Assembly: GCA_048201935.1 (NCBI GenBank)
Contig: DBFBGR010000011.1
Coordinates: 124,001 to 188,000 of the forward strand
From: MGBC124762 sp048201935
GTDB lineage: Bacteria; Bacillota; Clostridia; Oscillospirales; Oscillospiraceae
DNA length: 64,000 bases
Direction of reading: 5' to 3'
Made by a program: the position numbers and the translations under genes. Shown piece after piece: positions 35,396-43,792 of this stretch. The notes below the pieces were generated by a model that worked only from the letters and a program-made list of their open reading frames with translations, had not been told where the DNA came from and made no database searches. The number at the start of each line of letters is the position of its first letter. Position 1 is the first letter of the stretch.

Positions 35396-35989
35396 ATGAA
35401 TAAACAGCTGACCCTCCAGCAGTATCGGACCATCGACCTGCTACTCTTCGCCGCCATGCTGGCCCTCTTTGAGTTCCTCATCGTCCGCTTTGCCACGGGC
35501 TCGATGTACGGCACGGTGTCTCTGGCGGCGGCCCTCACCGCCATCGTGTATATGCGCTGGGACTGGTGGGGAGCCATCCACGCGGCCCTGGCCGGGGCGC
35601 TGTTTTGTCTCTACTGCGGCCAACTGGCCCAGGGCGTGGTCTGGCAGTACTACCTTACATACATTCTGGGCAATCTCTTCTCCCTCCTGGCCGTGGCGGC
35701 GCTGAAGCGCCTGGGCAAGGAGCGGGTCCGGCAGAGCGTGTGGCTCAGCCTGGGCTTCGGCCTGGCGGTGATCCTGCTGATGCAGGCGGGGCGGATGCTA
35801 GTGGCCCTGGCTCTGGGCACCCCCCCGGACACCCTGGTCCACAGCTACTTCTTATATGATTGCCTGTCCATTCCCTTCACCCTCGTGGTCACCTGGATCG
35901 TCCGCCGTTTGGACGGCGTTTTTGAGGATCAAAAGCACTACCTTCTGCGTCTTCAGGAGGAGCGCGAACGAAACAACACAGAACAGTGA
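35396..35989 (+). CDS. Predicted six-helix membrane protein, first gene of the transporter operon
   Basis: A 197-residue integral membrane protein with six predicted spans (starting near residues 13, 36, 60, 84, 112 and 142 by eye) and a charged C-terminal tail (LRLQEERERNN). The size and layout recall the substrate-specificity subunits of ECF transporters, but I see no diagnostic motif. It lies 15 bases ahead of an LplB-type permease and is surely co-transcribed. GAAGGG precedes ATG 35396; longer in-frame starts are unlikely, because they would sit close to the -10 at 35305. No function can be assigned with confidence. Confidence 0.6.
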   Translation: MNKQLTLQQYRTIDLLLFAAMLALFEFLIVRFATGSMYGTVSLAAALTAIVYMRWDWWGAIHAALAGALFCLYCGQLAQGVVWQYYLTYILGNLFSLLAVAALKRLGKERVRQSVWLSLGFGLAVILLMQAGRMLVALALGTPPDTLVHSYFLYDCLSIPFTLVVTWIVRRLDGVFEDQKHYLLRLQEERERNNTEQ

Positions 35990-36004
35990 GCAAAGGAGAG
36001 GTCG

Positions 36005-37081
36005 ATGATGAAAGCAAAAGCCGCGGATTTCATCCTCTACGATCAGGCCACCGGTACATACCGGGTAGACCCCGAGCAGGCCGTACGGGATGACGTGGAA
36101 AAGCACCACTGGCTTCACGTGGGGCGGACCTTGGCAAAGGACTGGCGCCTCTATTTGATGCTGGTGCCTATGCTCTTGGTCTTCCTGCTGTGGCGCTACC
36201 TGCCCATGTACGAGTTGCTGGGCTGCTTCAAGGTCGGCGACCAGGTGCTGACGGTGAACGAGCAGGCCTTCGCCGGCTTCTCCAACTTCAAGCTCCTGCT
36301 CACCGGCGGCAGCAACGCCGCTATGTCGGTGGAGTTCTGGCGGGCCATGCGCAACACCTTCCTGCTGAGCTTCTACGGCTTGTGCTTTGGCTTCCCCATG
36401 CCCATCATTTTGGCTTTGTTCTTCAACGAGGTCAAGTCCAACGCCGTGCGCAGCGTGATGCAGGTGCTGACGTACCTGCCCAAGTTCATGTCCACCGTCG
36501 TCATGACCTCCCTGGTCATCATGTTGGTCAAGCAGGGTTCCAGCGTCCCCGGCGTAGGCAGCGCCTTCGGCGGTGTGATCAGCCAGGCGTTGGCGGGGCT
36601 GGGGCTCATCTCCGAGCAGACGGCCAAGGCGGGCCTTTTGAACGACCCGGCCTTCTTCAGGACCATCTACCAGGTCAGCGGCATCTGGGAGGCGGCGGGC
36701 TACGACTCCATCGTCTTCTTCGCCGCCATCATTGCCATCTCGCCCACCAGCTACGAGGCCGCCCAGATCGACGGCGCCAACAAATGGGCCCAGATGCGCT
36801 ACGTGGTCCTGCCCAGCATCCTCTCCACCGTGGTCATCATGCTCATCACCCGTATCGGCCATCTGCTGATGGTGGGCTACGAAAAGGTCATCCTGCTCTA
36901 CAACGTCAACACCTACCAGACCGCCGACGTGGTCTCCACCTTCTCCTACCGCTACGGCATGGAAAACAACCGCACCGGCCTTGCCTCGGCGGCTGAGATG
37001 ATGAACAACGTGGTGGGCATGATGCTGGTCATTGGCGCCAACACCATCGCCAAGAAGGCGTCCAATACGTCCCTCTATTAA
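36005..37081 (+). CDS. Carbohydrate ABC transporter permease, LplB type
   Basis: A 358-residue membrane subunit of a large-oligosaccharide importer (CUT1 family, LplB/YtcP branch). An N-terminal cytoplasmic stretch of about 45 residues precedes the first span (LYLMLVPMLLVFLLWRYLPM). The coupling loop is clear as YEAAQIDGANKWAQMRYVVLP. The central region GSSVPGVGSAFGG and the C-terminal span ending in SNTSLY are typical of LplB proteins. AAAGGAG precedes both ATGs at 36005 and 36008. In this locus the substrate is probably an oligogalacturonide or rhamnogalacturonan fragment; that is inference. Confidence 0.92.
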   Translation: MMKAKAADFILYDQATGTYRVDPEQAVRDDVEKHHWLHVGRTLAKDWRLYLMLVPMLLVFLLWRYLPMYELLGCFKVGDQVLTVNEQAFAGFSNFKLLLTGGSNAAMSVEFWRAMRNTFLLSFYGLCFGFPMPIILALFFNEVKSNAVRSVMQVLTYLPKFMSTVVMTSLVIMLVKQGSSVPGVGSAFGGVISQALAGLGLISEQTAKAGLLNDPAFFRTIYQVSGIWEAAGYDSIVFFAAIIAISPTSYEAAQIDGANKWAQMRYVVLPSILSTVVIMLITRIGHLLMVGYEKVILLYNVNTYQTADVVSTFSYRYGMENNRTGLASAAEMMNNVVGMMLVIGANTIAKKASNTSLY

Positions 37082-37101
37082 GGAAAGGGTGGTGAGACGA
37101 A

Positions 37102-38004
37102 ATGAAAAGAAAGCTTGAAATTTCCGAGTTGATCTTTAAGATCATCAGTTACACGCTCCTGACCGTGTTCGCCCTGTGTTGTCTCTACCCCTTTGTCTAC
37201 GCCATCTCCTCCGCAATCTCCGGCCGCTACGCTGTGGAGAACAGCATGGTCTTTTTGTGGCCTCTGCCCCACAATACGGGCATCCAGTTCGACGCTTTTG
37301 GCGAGATGTTCGGCAACAACATGTTCTGGAACTCCTACTCCAACACGTTGTTTTTGACCCTCTACGGCACGCTGTGGTCCATGCTGACCGCCATCCTGGG
37401 CGCTTACGCTTTGTCCAAGAAGCGCCTGATGTTCCGCAAGGGCTTTAACTTCTTCTTGGTGTTCACCATGTGGTTCTCCGCCGGCATCGTGCCCCAGTAC
37501 CTGAACTACATTGCCACCAGCAAGGCATTCGAGGGCATGGGCATCACCGACGACAAGTGGCTGGTGGTCATCGCCATGGGTATGGCCGCCATGAACATCA
37601 TCCTGCTGCGTAACGCCTTTGAGGGCGTGCCCTCCGAGATCGAGGAGGCCGCCATCGTAGACGGCGCCTCTGAGATGCAGGTCCTGACCAAGGTCTACAT
37701 CCCCATGAGCAAGTCCACCATCGCCACGGTGTCGCTGCTCTTCGCCATCTCCCGCTGGAACGGTTACTTCTGGGCCCGGCAGATGATCGACAACTCCTAC
37801 GAGCATCCGCTGCAGGTCTTCCTTCGTAACCAGCTCGAGCAGTACACCGACTCCGAGTACATCGCGGGCTGGAACCGCAATTACGCCCCCGACTCCATCA
37901 TCTACGCTCTGGTGGTCTGCTCGGTCATTCCCATCCTTATCATCTACCCCTTCATCCAGAAGTACTTTGCCAAAGGCGTGAACGTCGGCGGCGTGAAGGA
38001 GTAA
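37102..38004 (+). CDS. Carbohydrate ABC transporter permease, LplC/YtcP type
   Basis: A 300-residue second permease that pairs with the LplB-type subunit 20 bases upstream. Six spans are likely; the coupling loop is EEAAIVDGASEMQVLTKVYIP-like and the C-terminus, FIQKYFAKGVNVGGVKE, is the standard end of this family (QKYF-x-KGV-x-x-G-x-x-KG). The ribosome-binding site is GAAAGGGTGG. A small hairpin, GGGCC-TCT-GGCCC (38019-38031), follows before the binding-protein gene. Confidence 0.93.
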   Translation: MKRKLEISELIFKIISYTLLTVFALCCLYPFVYAISSAISGRYAVENSMVFLWPLPHNTGIQFDAFGEMFGNNMFWNSYSNTLFLTLYGTLWSMLTAILGAYALSKKRLMFRKGFNFFLVFTMWFSAGIVPQYLNYIATSKAFEGMGITDDKWLVVIAMGMAAMNIILLRNAFEGVPSEIEEAAIVDGASEMQVLTKVYIPMSKSTIATVSLLFAISRWNGYFWARQMIDNSYEHPLQVFLRNQLEQYTDSEYIAGWNRNYAPDSIIYALVVCSVIPILIIYPFIQKYFAKGVNVGGVKE

Positions 38005-38054
38005 AGAGATAACATTTTGGGCCTCTGGCCCGACCTAAATTTCAAGGAGGAACG

Positions 38055-40208
38055 ATGAAAATGAAAAAGACACTTGCTCTTGGCCTGGCGCTGCTGATGC
38101 TGCTGGGTGCGCTGGCCGGCTGTACCCCCTCGATCGAGCCGATCCCCTCTGGCACCCCCGATGGCCCTGACGGCCCCAGCGGTGTGGTCTCTGACTACAA
38201 CAATCCCGACCTGGCCTTCGCGCAGGGCACCGTGCTGCGCATGGCCGTGGGCTACAACTCCACCAAGACCGGTCTGTTCTTTGACCCCGAGGTGGCCGGC
38301 TCCGGCATCACCCTGGCCGACGGCAACACCTACAACACCGGCGATCTGAAGCCCACCTGGGTGGAGATCCAGAATCAGCTGGGTATGGTCTTTGAGGACA
38401 AGTACCAGGGCAACTCCGACTCCAAGGAGTTCGAGTACTGGAAGGAAAAGCTCCCCGACGTGGATATGGTGGCCGGCACCGCCAGCCAGTTGGGCGAGTA
38501 CGGCGTGGCCGGCAGCCTGGTGAACATCGCCGAGCACCTGGACAAGATGCCCAACTTCAAGGCCTATCTGGAGGCCAACCCCATCGTCCGCATGTCCATC
38601 ACCAGTGATACCGCCAACGGCGGCATCTACTTCAGCCCCTACTTCGACGGCGTCAACGACATCGAGCGTATGCCCCTGATGCGTACCGACTGGGTCCGCA
38701 AGCTGCTCGACGGCGAGGGCCCCTTCACCGCCGAGGCCTCCGGCACCACCGCCACCCCCGCCTACGAGCCCTACATGCCCACCTCCGGTAAGGTGGACGT
38801 GGACGTGGTCACCGCTGACGGCAACGGCGTGGACACCATCGCCAAGGATTACGACGCCGCGGGCAATATCGTGGCCAAGATGAACGCCGCCGGCCCCATG
38901 AGCGGCGTGGACGCGGTCAACATGCTGCGTGACTACATCGACCAGGCCTACAACGGCTACTACGGCTCCCAGCGCTCCGATCTCTTCATCGGCCAGAGCG
39001 CCGCCTGGGACGCTGACGAGCTGGTGGCTCTGCTCCGGTGCGTGGTCTCCAACGCCAACACCCTCAACGGCACCGACCAGATCCAGGGCCTGTTCTGCCG
39101 CGAGGACAACAACAACCAGCGCCGTCTGGACATGGTCCATCTCGCTGGCGTGCTCTTCGGTGTGCGCGGTCTGGAATCCCGGAAGGACTTCCTCTATGTG
39201 GGCACCGACGGCCAGCTCCATGACGCCCGCCAGGAGGCCGACACCTACGAGGCTCTGGACCGGATGAACGACCTGGTGAAGGAGGGCCTCATCTCCACCG
39301 CCTTCGTCAACACCGAGGAGGTCAACTCCAAGCAGTACCTGACCAACGACCTGGGCTTCATGCACTTCGACTACAACCAGACCCAGACCCTCTTCAACGA
39401 CCAGGCCGACGTGCTGGACGCCGCCGCCGGCGAGCAGTACCGCGCCGTCATGGTCCCCGTGGCCCGCTGGTTCGACGGCTCCGACCCCAACGGCGTGTAC
39501 ATGCGCTTCGCTGAGTCCTGGCGCAGCGTGAAGCCCGGCGGTTGGGCCATCTCCGCCGCTGGCGTGAAGGGCAACGACGACAAGCTCAACGCCTGCCTGG
39601 CCCTGATCGACTTTGCCTACACCGACGAGGGCATGCTCCTGCTGAGCTACGGCCCCAAGGTCTTCCGCTCCGAGAAGACCTTCAACTTCAACGGTCAGCA
39701 GATGCCCGAGATCGCCGACGCCACCCGGGCCGAGCTCTGGGACAAGGCCGGCGGCAACTATACCAACTACGCCCGTCAGTACCTGGGCTCCACCCTGTCC
39801 TTCGTCAAGTGCCAGTCCTTCGAGTATCAGTGCACCACCGAGGCCGGCAAGGAGGGCGCGGGTTACATCTCCAACGCCATCGCCCAGGGCACCATCAAGC
39901 ACCCCGTGCTGGACGTGGACAAGGAGAACTGGTGGTACACCAGCGTGCCCACCACCCTGCCCACCACCAAGGTGGAGAACGACCAGATCAACAGCTACTC
40001 CAGCCTGGGCAGCGTGATGTTCGGCACCTCCAAGGACCAGAAGAACATCCTGGTGGACATCATCGTGGGCGGCTATAAGGAAGAGGGCATGAACGACGCC
40101 GCCTCCGCCGCCGCCACCGTGGCCGGCGCCTACTCCGGCGAGCAGTATCTGGAGCTCCAGAACCGCGGCTGGCAGCGGGCCATCGACTTCTACGACACCA
40201 TTAAGTAA
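38055..40208 (+). CDS. Large extracellular sugar-binding lipoprotein (LplA type)
   Basis: A 717-residue binding protein, longer than the usual 450-560. The signal peptide ends in the lipobox LAGC, then a P/G/S linker. The rest fits the extracellular solute-binding protein family used with LplB/LplC permeases, although single motifs are weak (ITSDTANGGIYFSPYFDG, PLMRTDWVRKLLDGEG, DTYEALDRMNDLVKEGLIS). The extra length suggests a binding site for a long or branched ligand. AAGGAGG precedes ATG 38055; ATG 38061 is as plausible. Two hairpins follow the gene without a T-run, so transcription should go on, and this transcript segment may be stabilised. Confidence 0.87.
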   Translation: MKMKKTLALGLALLMLLGALAGCTPSIEPIPSGTPDGPDGPSGVVSDYNNPDLAFAQGTVLRMAVGYNSTKTGLFFDPEVAGSGITLADGNTYNTGDLKPTWVEIQNQLGMVFEDKYQGNSDSKEFEYWKEKLPDVDMVAGTASQLGEYGVAGSLVNIAEHLDKMPNFKAYLEANPIVRMSITSDTANGGIYFSPYFDGVNDIERMPLMRTDWVRKLLDGEGPFTAEASGTTATPAYEPYMPTSGKVDVDVVTADGNGVDTIAKDYDAAGNIVAKMNAAGPMSGVDAVNMLRDYIDQAYNGYYGSQRSDLFIGQSAAWDADELVALLRCVVSNANTLNGTDQIQGLFCREDNNNQRRLDMVHLAGVLFGVRGLESRKDFLYVGTDGQLHDARQEADTYEALDRMNDLVKEGLISTAFVNTEEVNSKQYLTNDLGFMHFDYNQTQTLFNDQADVLDAAAGEQYRAVMVPVARWFDGSDPNGVYMRFAESWRSVKPGGWAISAAGVKGNDDKLNACLALIDFAYTDEGMLLLSYGPKVFRSEKTFNFNGQQMPEIADATRAELWDKAGGNYTNYARQYLGSTLSFVKCQSFEYQCTTEAGKEGAGYISNAIAQGTIKHPVLDVDKENWWYTSVPTTLPTTKVENDQINSYSSLGSVMFGTSKDQKNILVDIIVGGYKEEGMNDAASAAATVAGAYSGEQYLELQNRGWQRAIDFYDTIK

Positions 40209-40214
40209 CAAATA

Positions 40215-40274
40215 GCGCCTCTGGCGCAGCGTCTAGGCCGCTTTCCCCAGTCTCCAAAGGGAGGCTGGGGAAAG
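40215..40274 (+). other. Intercistronic hairpins after the binding-protein gene
   Basis: GCGCC-TCT-GGCGC (40215-40227) is followed by a strong stem of CTTTCCCCAG (40241-40250) with CTGGGGAAAG (40265-40274). No T-tract follows, so a role in mRNA processing or stability of the upstream message is more likely than termination. Confidence 0.65.
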
Positions 40275-40293
40275 GTGAAACAGGGAGGTCGCT

Positions 40294-40914
40294 ATGTATA
40301 AAAGACAAGTCAAACTGCAACGGGTATTCTGCTTGATGGCCATCATCGCCAGCGTGCTGGTCTTCGCCTACTCGCTGGGTCTGGTGACGGACCTCTATGA
40401 CTCGTTGTATACCGCTATGTATAACCCCAACGACTATGACGACTCCGCCGTCACCGGGGCCCGGATCTTCTACGACATCCAGCCCTTCAACAACCAGCTC
40501 ATGCTGGCGGGCCTGGGTCTGATCATTCTCTCCCTGGGCCTGTTCCTCACCAACACCCATGTGCGCCGCCGCTACTACATCGGCAACTATGTGGCCACCG
40601 GCGTGTGGTCCGTGGCCGCGTTGGCTGTCACCGTGTGGGGCCACATCCAGGTGGAGGCCTTCAAGCTCCAATACCTCACCACGGTGAACTTTGAGGAGCT
40701 GAAGACCTACGCCGAGCGCAACAAGAGCTACTACACCGAATCCACCTTCTGGTTCGACGCGCACTATCTTGTCCTGGGTGTGCTCTTGCTCACCGCGGCC
40801 ATCCTGGTGGGCAACGTCATCTGGAAGATCAGTCTCATGAAGCAGGAGGCCGCCCTTCTCGACGGCTCCGGCGCCAAGGCCGAAAACGCCTCCGCCGCCA
40901 AGACCGCCCTTTGA
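40294..40914 (+). CDS. Uncharacterised four-helix membrane protein A of the transporter operon
   Basis: A 206-residue protein with four predicted spans at about residues 9-30, 69-89, 95-119 and 153-180. The loop between the first two (about 38 residues, with many Y, N and D) should face outside if the basic N-terminus (MYKRQVKLQR) is inside. The C-terminus is a charged, Ala-rich tail. It has no EAA coupling loop, so it is not an ordinary ABC permease. GGGAGG precedes the ATG. I do not recognise the family; its position right after the binding protein suggests an accessory transporter subunit. Confidence 0.65.
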   Translation: MYKRQVKLQRVFCLMAIIASVLVFAYSLGLVTDLYDSLYTAMYNPNDYDDSAVTGARIFYDIQPFNNQLMLAGLGLIILSLGLFLTNTHVRRRYYIGNYVATGVWSVAALAVTVWGHIQVEAFKLQYLTTVNFEELKTYAERNKSYYTESTFWFDAHYLVLGVLLLTAAILVGNVIWKISLMKQEAALLDGSGAKAENASAAKTAL

Positions 40915-40960
40915 AGGAAACGCCCACCGCGCTTATGAATTAGAAGGAGGCGACAGCATC

Positions 40961-41479
40961 ATGAATGAAGAGCAGATGATCCGACGGGACAGGATGCGCT
41001 TCAAGAAAAACAAATTGTCCGCCAATCTCACGCTGCTGGCCATCGTGCTGGACGTGCTGTATTTTGTCAATATCTATCAAAATGACGCCGGTTCCTATTA
41101 CCACAACTGGCTCATCGGCGTCTCCATCGTCTATAACCTGGTCTTCATGCTGGCCGCCTTCCTCTCCGAGGAGGGCGTGAAGAACTATAAGAAGGCCTAC
41201 TCCATCCCCCTTGTGATCCTGGGCCTTATCCAGATCGCCCGCGTCTTCATCCTGCCCTGGCAGGCCCACAGCTACGTCAACGTAGAGGCCGGCTTCCCCG
41301 AGCCCCCCATGGGCAACGGCCAGTTTACCTACCTGGTGGTCTTGCTCATCGCCTCGGCGGTGTGCATGGTGGCCGCGGCTGTGGTCAATTTCGTGAAGTG
41401 CAACGCGCTGGAAGCCCACATGAAGATGCTGGAGGAGCGCTCTGCCGAGAGCGGCGTCCTGGCCGGCAAGTCCGCTTAA
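40961..41479 (+). CDS. Uncharacterised four-helix membrane protein B of the transporter operon
   Basis: A 172-residue protein with a basic N-terminus (MIRRDRMRFKKNK) and four predicted spans at about 23-41, 48-68, 80-101 and 122-146. The sequence VKNYKKAYSIP connects spans two and three on the cytoplasmic side. AAGGAGG precedes the ATG. It ends 13 bases before an MsmX-type ATPase gene. No family is recognised and no coupling loop is present. Its layout is similar to protein C at 42583. Confidence 0.65.
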   Translation: MNEEQMIRRDRMRFKKNKLSANLTLLAIVLDVLYFVNIYQNDAGSYYHNWLIGVSIVYNLVFMLAAFLSEEGVKNYKKAYSIPLVILGLIQIARVFILPWQAHSYVNVEAGFPEPPMGNGQFTYLVVLLIASAVCMVAAAVVNFVKCNALEAHMKMLEERSAESGVLAGKSA

Positions 41480-41492
41480 AGGAGGGGTCGAG

Positions 41493-42569
41493 ATGGCAGA
41501 GCTGAGTTTACAGCATATCGACAAGATATACGACAACAACGTTCAGGCGGTCTTTGACTTCAACCTGGACGTGAAGGACGGCGAGCTCATCGTGCTGGTG
41601 GGCCCCTCGGGCTGCGGCAAGTCCACCACTCTTCGGATGGTGGCCGGTCTGGAGGACATCTCCAAGGGCCGGCTCTATTTGGACGGCAAGGACATCACCC
41701 AGACCCCCGCTAAGGACCGGGACATGGCCATGGTCTTCCAGAACTACGCCCTCTACGGTCACATGACCATCTACGAGAACATGGCCTTCTCCCTGACCCT
41801 GCGCAAGGAGAACCCCAACGTCATCCACAAGAAGGTGCTGGCGGCGGCGGAGATCCTGGGCCTGACCTCCCAGTTGAACAAAAAGCCTGACCAGCTCTCC
41901 GGCGGTCAGCGTCAGCGTGTGGCCATGGGCCGCTCCATCGTCCGTAACCCCAAGGTCTTCCTCTTCGACGAGCCGCTGTCCAACCTGGACGCCAAGCTCC
42001 GCGGCGCCACCCGCCGGGAGATCTTGCTGCTCCATAAGCGGCTGAAGGCCACTATGCTCTACGTCACCCACGACCAGACCGAGGCATTGACCCTGGCCGA
42101 CCGCATCGTGTGTATGTCCATGGGCCACGTTCAGCAGGTGGGCACCCCCTTGGAGCTCTACGACTCCCCCAACAACGTCTTCGTGGCCAGCTTCATCGGC
42201 CTGCCCCCCATGAACCTCTTCGATGTGAAGGTGGATGGGGACGAGTTGGTCATCCCCCAGGGCGAGGGCTACCGCGTGCCCCTCACCGCCGAGGAAAAGC
42301 AGCTCTTGGCCCCCTATCAGGGCAAGGAGATCATCCTGGGCGTCCGTCCCGAGGACATCGAGGAGGGCGCGGGCTTCCCGGTGGTGGTGTCCAACAACGA
42401 GAACCTGGGCATGAACACCCTGGTCTACGGCAACATCGGCGGCCCAGGCGGCGTGAAGATCTGCGCCAAGCTGAAGGGCTGGATCGGCCATCAGCACGGC
42501 GACAACGTCCAGTTCGCCATCAAGCGCAAGCATCTCTTTGACAAAGAGACGACCAACGCCATTCGGTAA
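41493..42569 (+). CDS. Sugar ABC transporter ATPase, MsmX/UgpC type (first)
   Basis: A 358-residue cytoplasmic ATPase of the CUT1 class. Walker A GPSGCGKST, signature LSGGQRQR, Walker B VFLFDEPLSNLDAKLR and H-loop YVTHDQTEALTLADR are all intact. The C-terminal TOBE region (LGVRPEDIEEG) is present, normal for MsmX. Binding proteins and permeases of the Lpl class usually lack an own ATPase and borrow MsmX from elsewhere, so its presence in the operon, and a second copy at 43793, stand out. AGGAGGGG precedes the ATG. Confidence 0.93.
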   Translation: MAELSLQHIDKIYDNNVQAVFDFNLDVKDGELIVLVGPSGCGKSTTLRMVAGLEDISKGRLYLDGKDITQTPAKDRDMAMVFQNYALYGHMTIYENMAFSLTLRKENPNVIHKKVLAAAEILGLTSQLNKKPDQLSGGQRQRVAMGRSIVRNPKVFLFDEPLSNLDAKLRGATRREILLLHKRLKATMLYVTHDQTEALTLADRIVCMSMGHVQQVGTPLELYDSPNNVFVASFIGLPPMNLFDVKVDGDELVIPQGEGYRVPLTAEEKQLLAPYQGKEIILGVRPEDIEEGAGFPVVVSNNENLGMNTLVYGNIGGPGGVKICAKLKGWIGHQHGDNVQFAIKRKHLFDKETTNAIR

Positions 42570-42582
42570 GGGGGCGAGAGAC

Positions 42583-43146
42583 ATGGAAAAGAAGAAACTG
42601 GGCTTCGTAGGCGGCTTGAAGGAATTTTTCCGCAAGCGCATCGTCATGCTCAAGCATAAGCCCCATACCATCCCTATGGTCATGCTGGTCATTACCTTCC
42701 TGTACTACTCGCTGAACCTGACCAAGGTCTCCAACGCCACCGCCACGGTGAACGTGACCCCCATGGGCCTGTGCGGCTTCATTGCCATGCTGTTCTCCAT
42801 GCTGGCGCTGGTGTGCTTTATGAACTCCTTCCCCAGCCGCAAGCCGGTGAACAAGCCCATGCTCATCCTCATGTTCGTCATGATGCTGGGCGTGCTGGGC
42901 TCGGACCTGCTCTACTACACGACGGTGCTCCGCGCCGCGCAGATCACCAAGCTTACCGCGGACAAGATCGCCATCATGAACAGCGTCCTTCAGGTCCTGA
43001 TGACCCACATGATCTTGATCGGAGTCTCCCTGGTTTTGGTGGTGCTGATGCCCGTCTACGCAAAGCTCATCCGCAAGATCAAGACCAGCGTTGAGGTGGA
43101 GGCCGGCGAGGAGATGGCCGCCATCGACGTTTCCGGCGAGGACTGA
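42583..43146 (+). CDS. Uncharacterised four-helix membrane protein C of the transporter operon
   Basis: A 187-residue protein with a basic N-terminus (MEKKKLGFVGGLKEFFRKR) and four predicted spans starting near residues 29, 58, 86 and 124. The loop SRKPVNKP joins spans two and three, as the basic loop of protein B does. The C-terminal tail is acidic. GGGGGCGAGAG lies before ATG 42583. It starts 13 bases after the first ATPase and ends one base before protein D. Family unknown. Confidence 0.65.
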   Translation: MEKKKLGFVGGLKEFFRKRIVMLKHKPHTIPMVMLVITFLYYSLNLTKVSNATATVNVTPMGLCGFIAMLFSMLALVCFMNSFPSRKPVNKPMLILMFVMMLGVLGSDLLYYTTVLRAAQITKLTADKIAIMNSVLQVLMTHMILIGVSLVLVVLMPVYAKLIRKIKTSVEVEAGEEMAAIDVSGED

Positions 43147-43147
43147 T

Positions 43148-43789
43148 ATGGCGAATAAGCCCGGAAAAGGCAACCGCCAGGAAAAGCGCAGCACCTCGGA
43201 GTACTACAAGCTCAACACCCAGGCTGTGGAGGACCTGGCCTCGGCGGACGAAAGCAATTCCCCGGAGGTCTCCCCAGAGGAACTGGAGCGCTACGGCGCT
43301 ACGAAGAAGGGCGTTCTGCCCAACTGGCTGAAGGTCTGCTTCGCCAAGTTCTGGTTCGCCGGCGCGGTGGAGTTCTTCATGGTCACGGGCCTAGTGCTCA
43401 TCTACCCCGGCATCGCCTTGCTGGAGAACCAGATCGTGATCGTAGGCATCGTCATGGGCATGGTCACCGACCTGCTCACCAACAACGTTCTGCGGTTTAT
43501 GGCCTCGCCGGACGGAGCCAACGACCCCTGGATGATGTTCCCAAAGCAGCGGTTTTTCAACTTCTTTTTCAACATCATCTACGCCATGGTCCTGGTCCTA
43601 CTGGTCAATCTGCTCTACGTCGCGACCAACATGGCCCTGAACGCCGCCTTCGACGAGGTCAGGCTGAATATGGAGCCCATCTCCTTTGGCCTGTTTTACC
43701 TGTTTAGCGACCTGGTGCTGGTTGGACTGAAAGATCTCGTGATGGGGCTGGTCTCATCCCGGAAAAACAAGAATGTGCAGGAGGGTTAA
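43148..43789 (+). CDS. Uncharacterised four-helix membrane protein D of the transporter operon
   Basis: A 213-residue protein. About 65 hydrophilic N-terminal residues (rich in S, E, K) are followed by four spans: FAGAVEFFMVTGLVLIYPG, IVIVGIVMGMVTDLL, FNIIYAMVLVLLVNLLY and FGLFYLFSDLVLVGLKDL. Translation probably starts at ATG 43148, coupled to the stop of protein C two bases upstream. It ends three bases before the second ATPase. No known domain is recognised. The long soluble N-terminus sets it apart from A, B and C and might contact the ATPase. Confidence 0.65.
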   Translation: MANKPGKGNRQEKRSTSEYYKLNTQAVEDLASADESNSPEVSPEELERYGATKKGVLPNWLKVCFAKFWFAGAVEFFMVTGLVLIYPGIALLENQIVIVGIVMGMVTDLLTNNVLRFMASPDGANDPWMMFPKQRFFNFFFNIIYAMVLVLLVNLLYVATNMALNAAFDEVRLNMEPISFGLFYLFSDLVLVGLKDLVMGLVSSRKNKNVQEG

Positions 43790-43792
43790 GTC

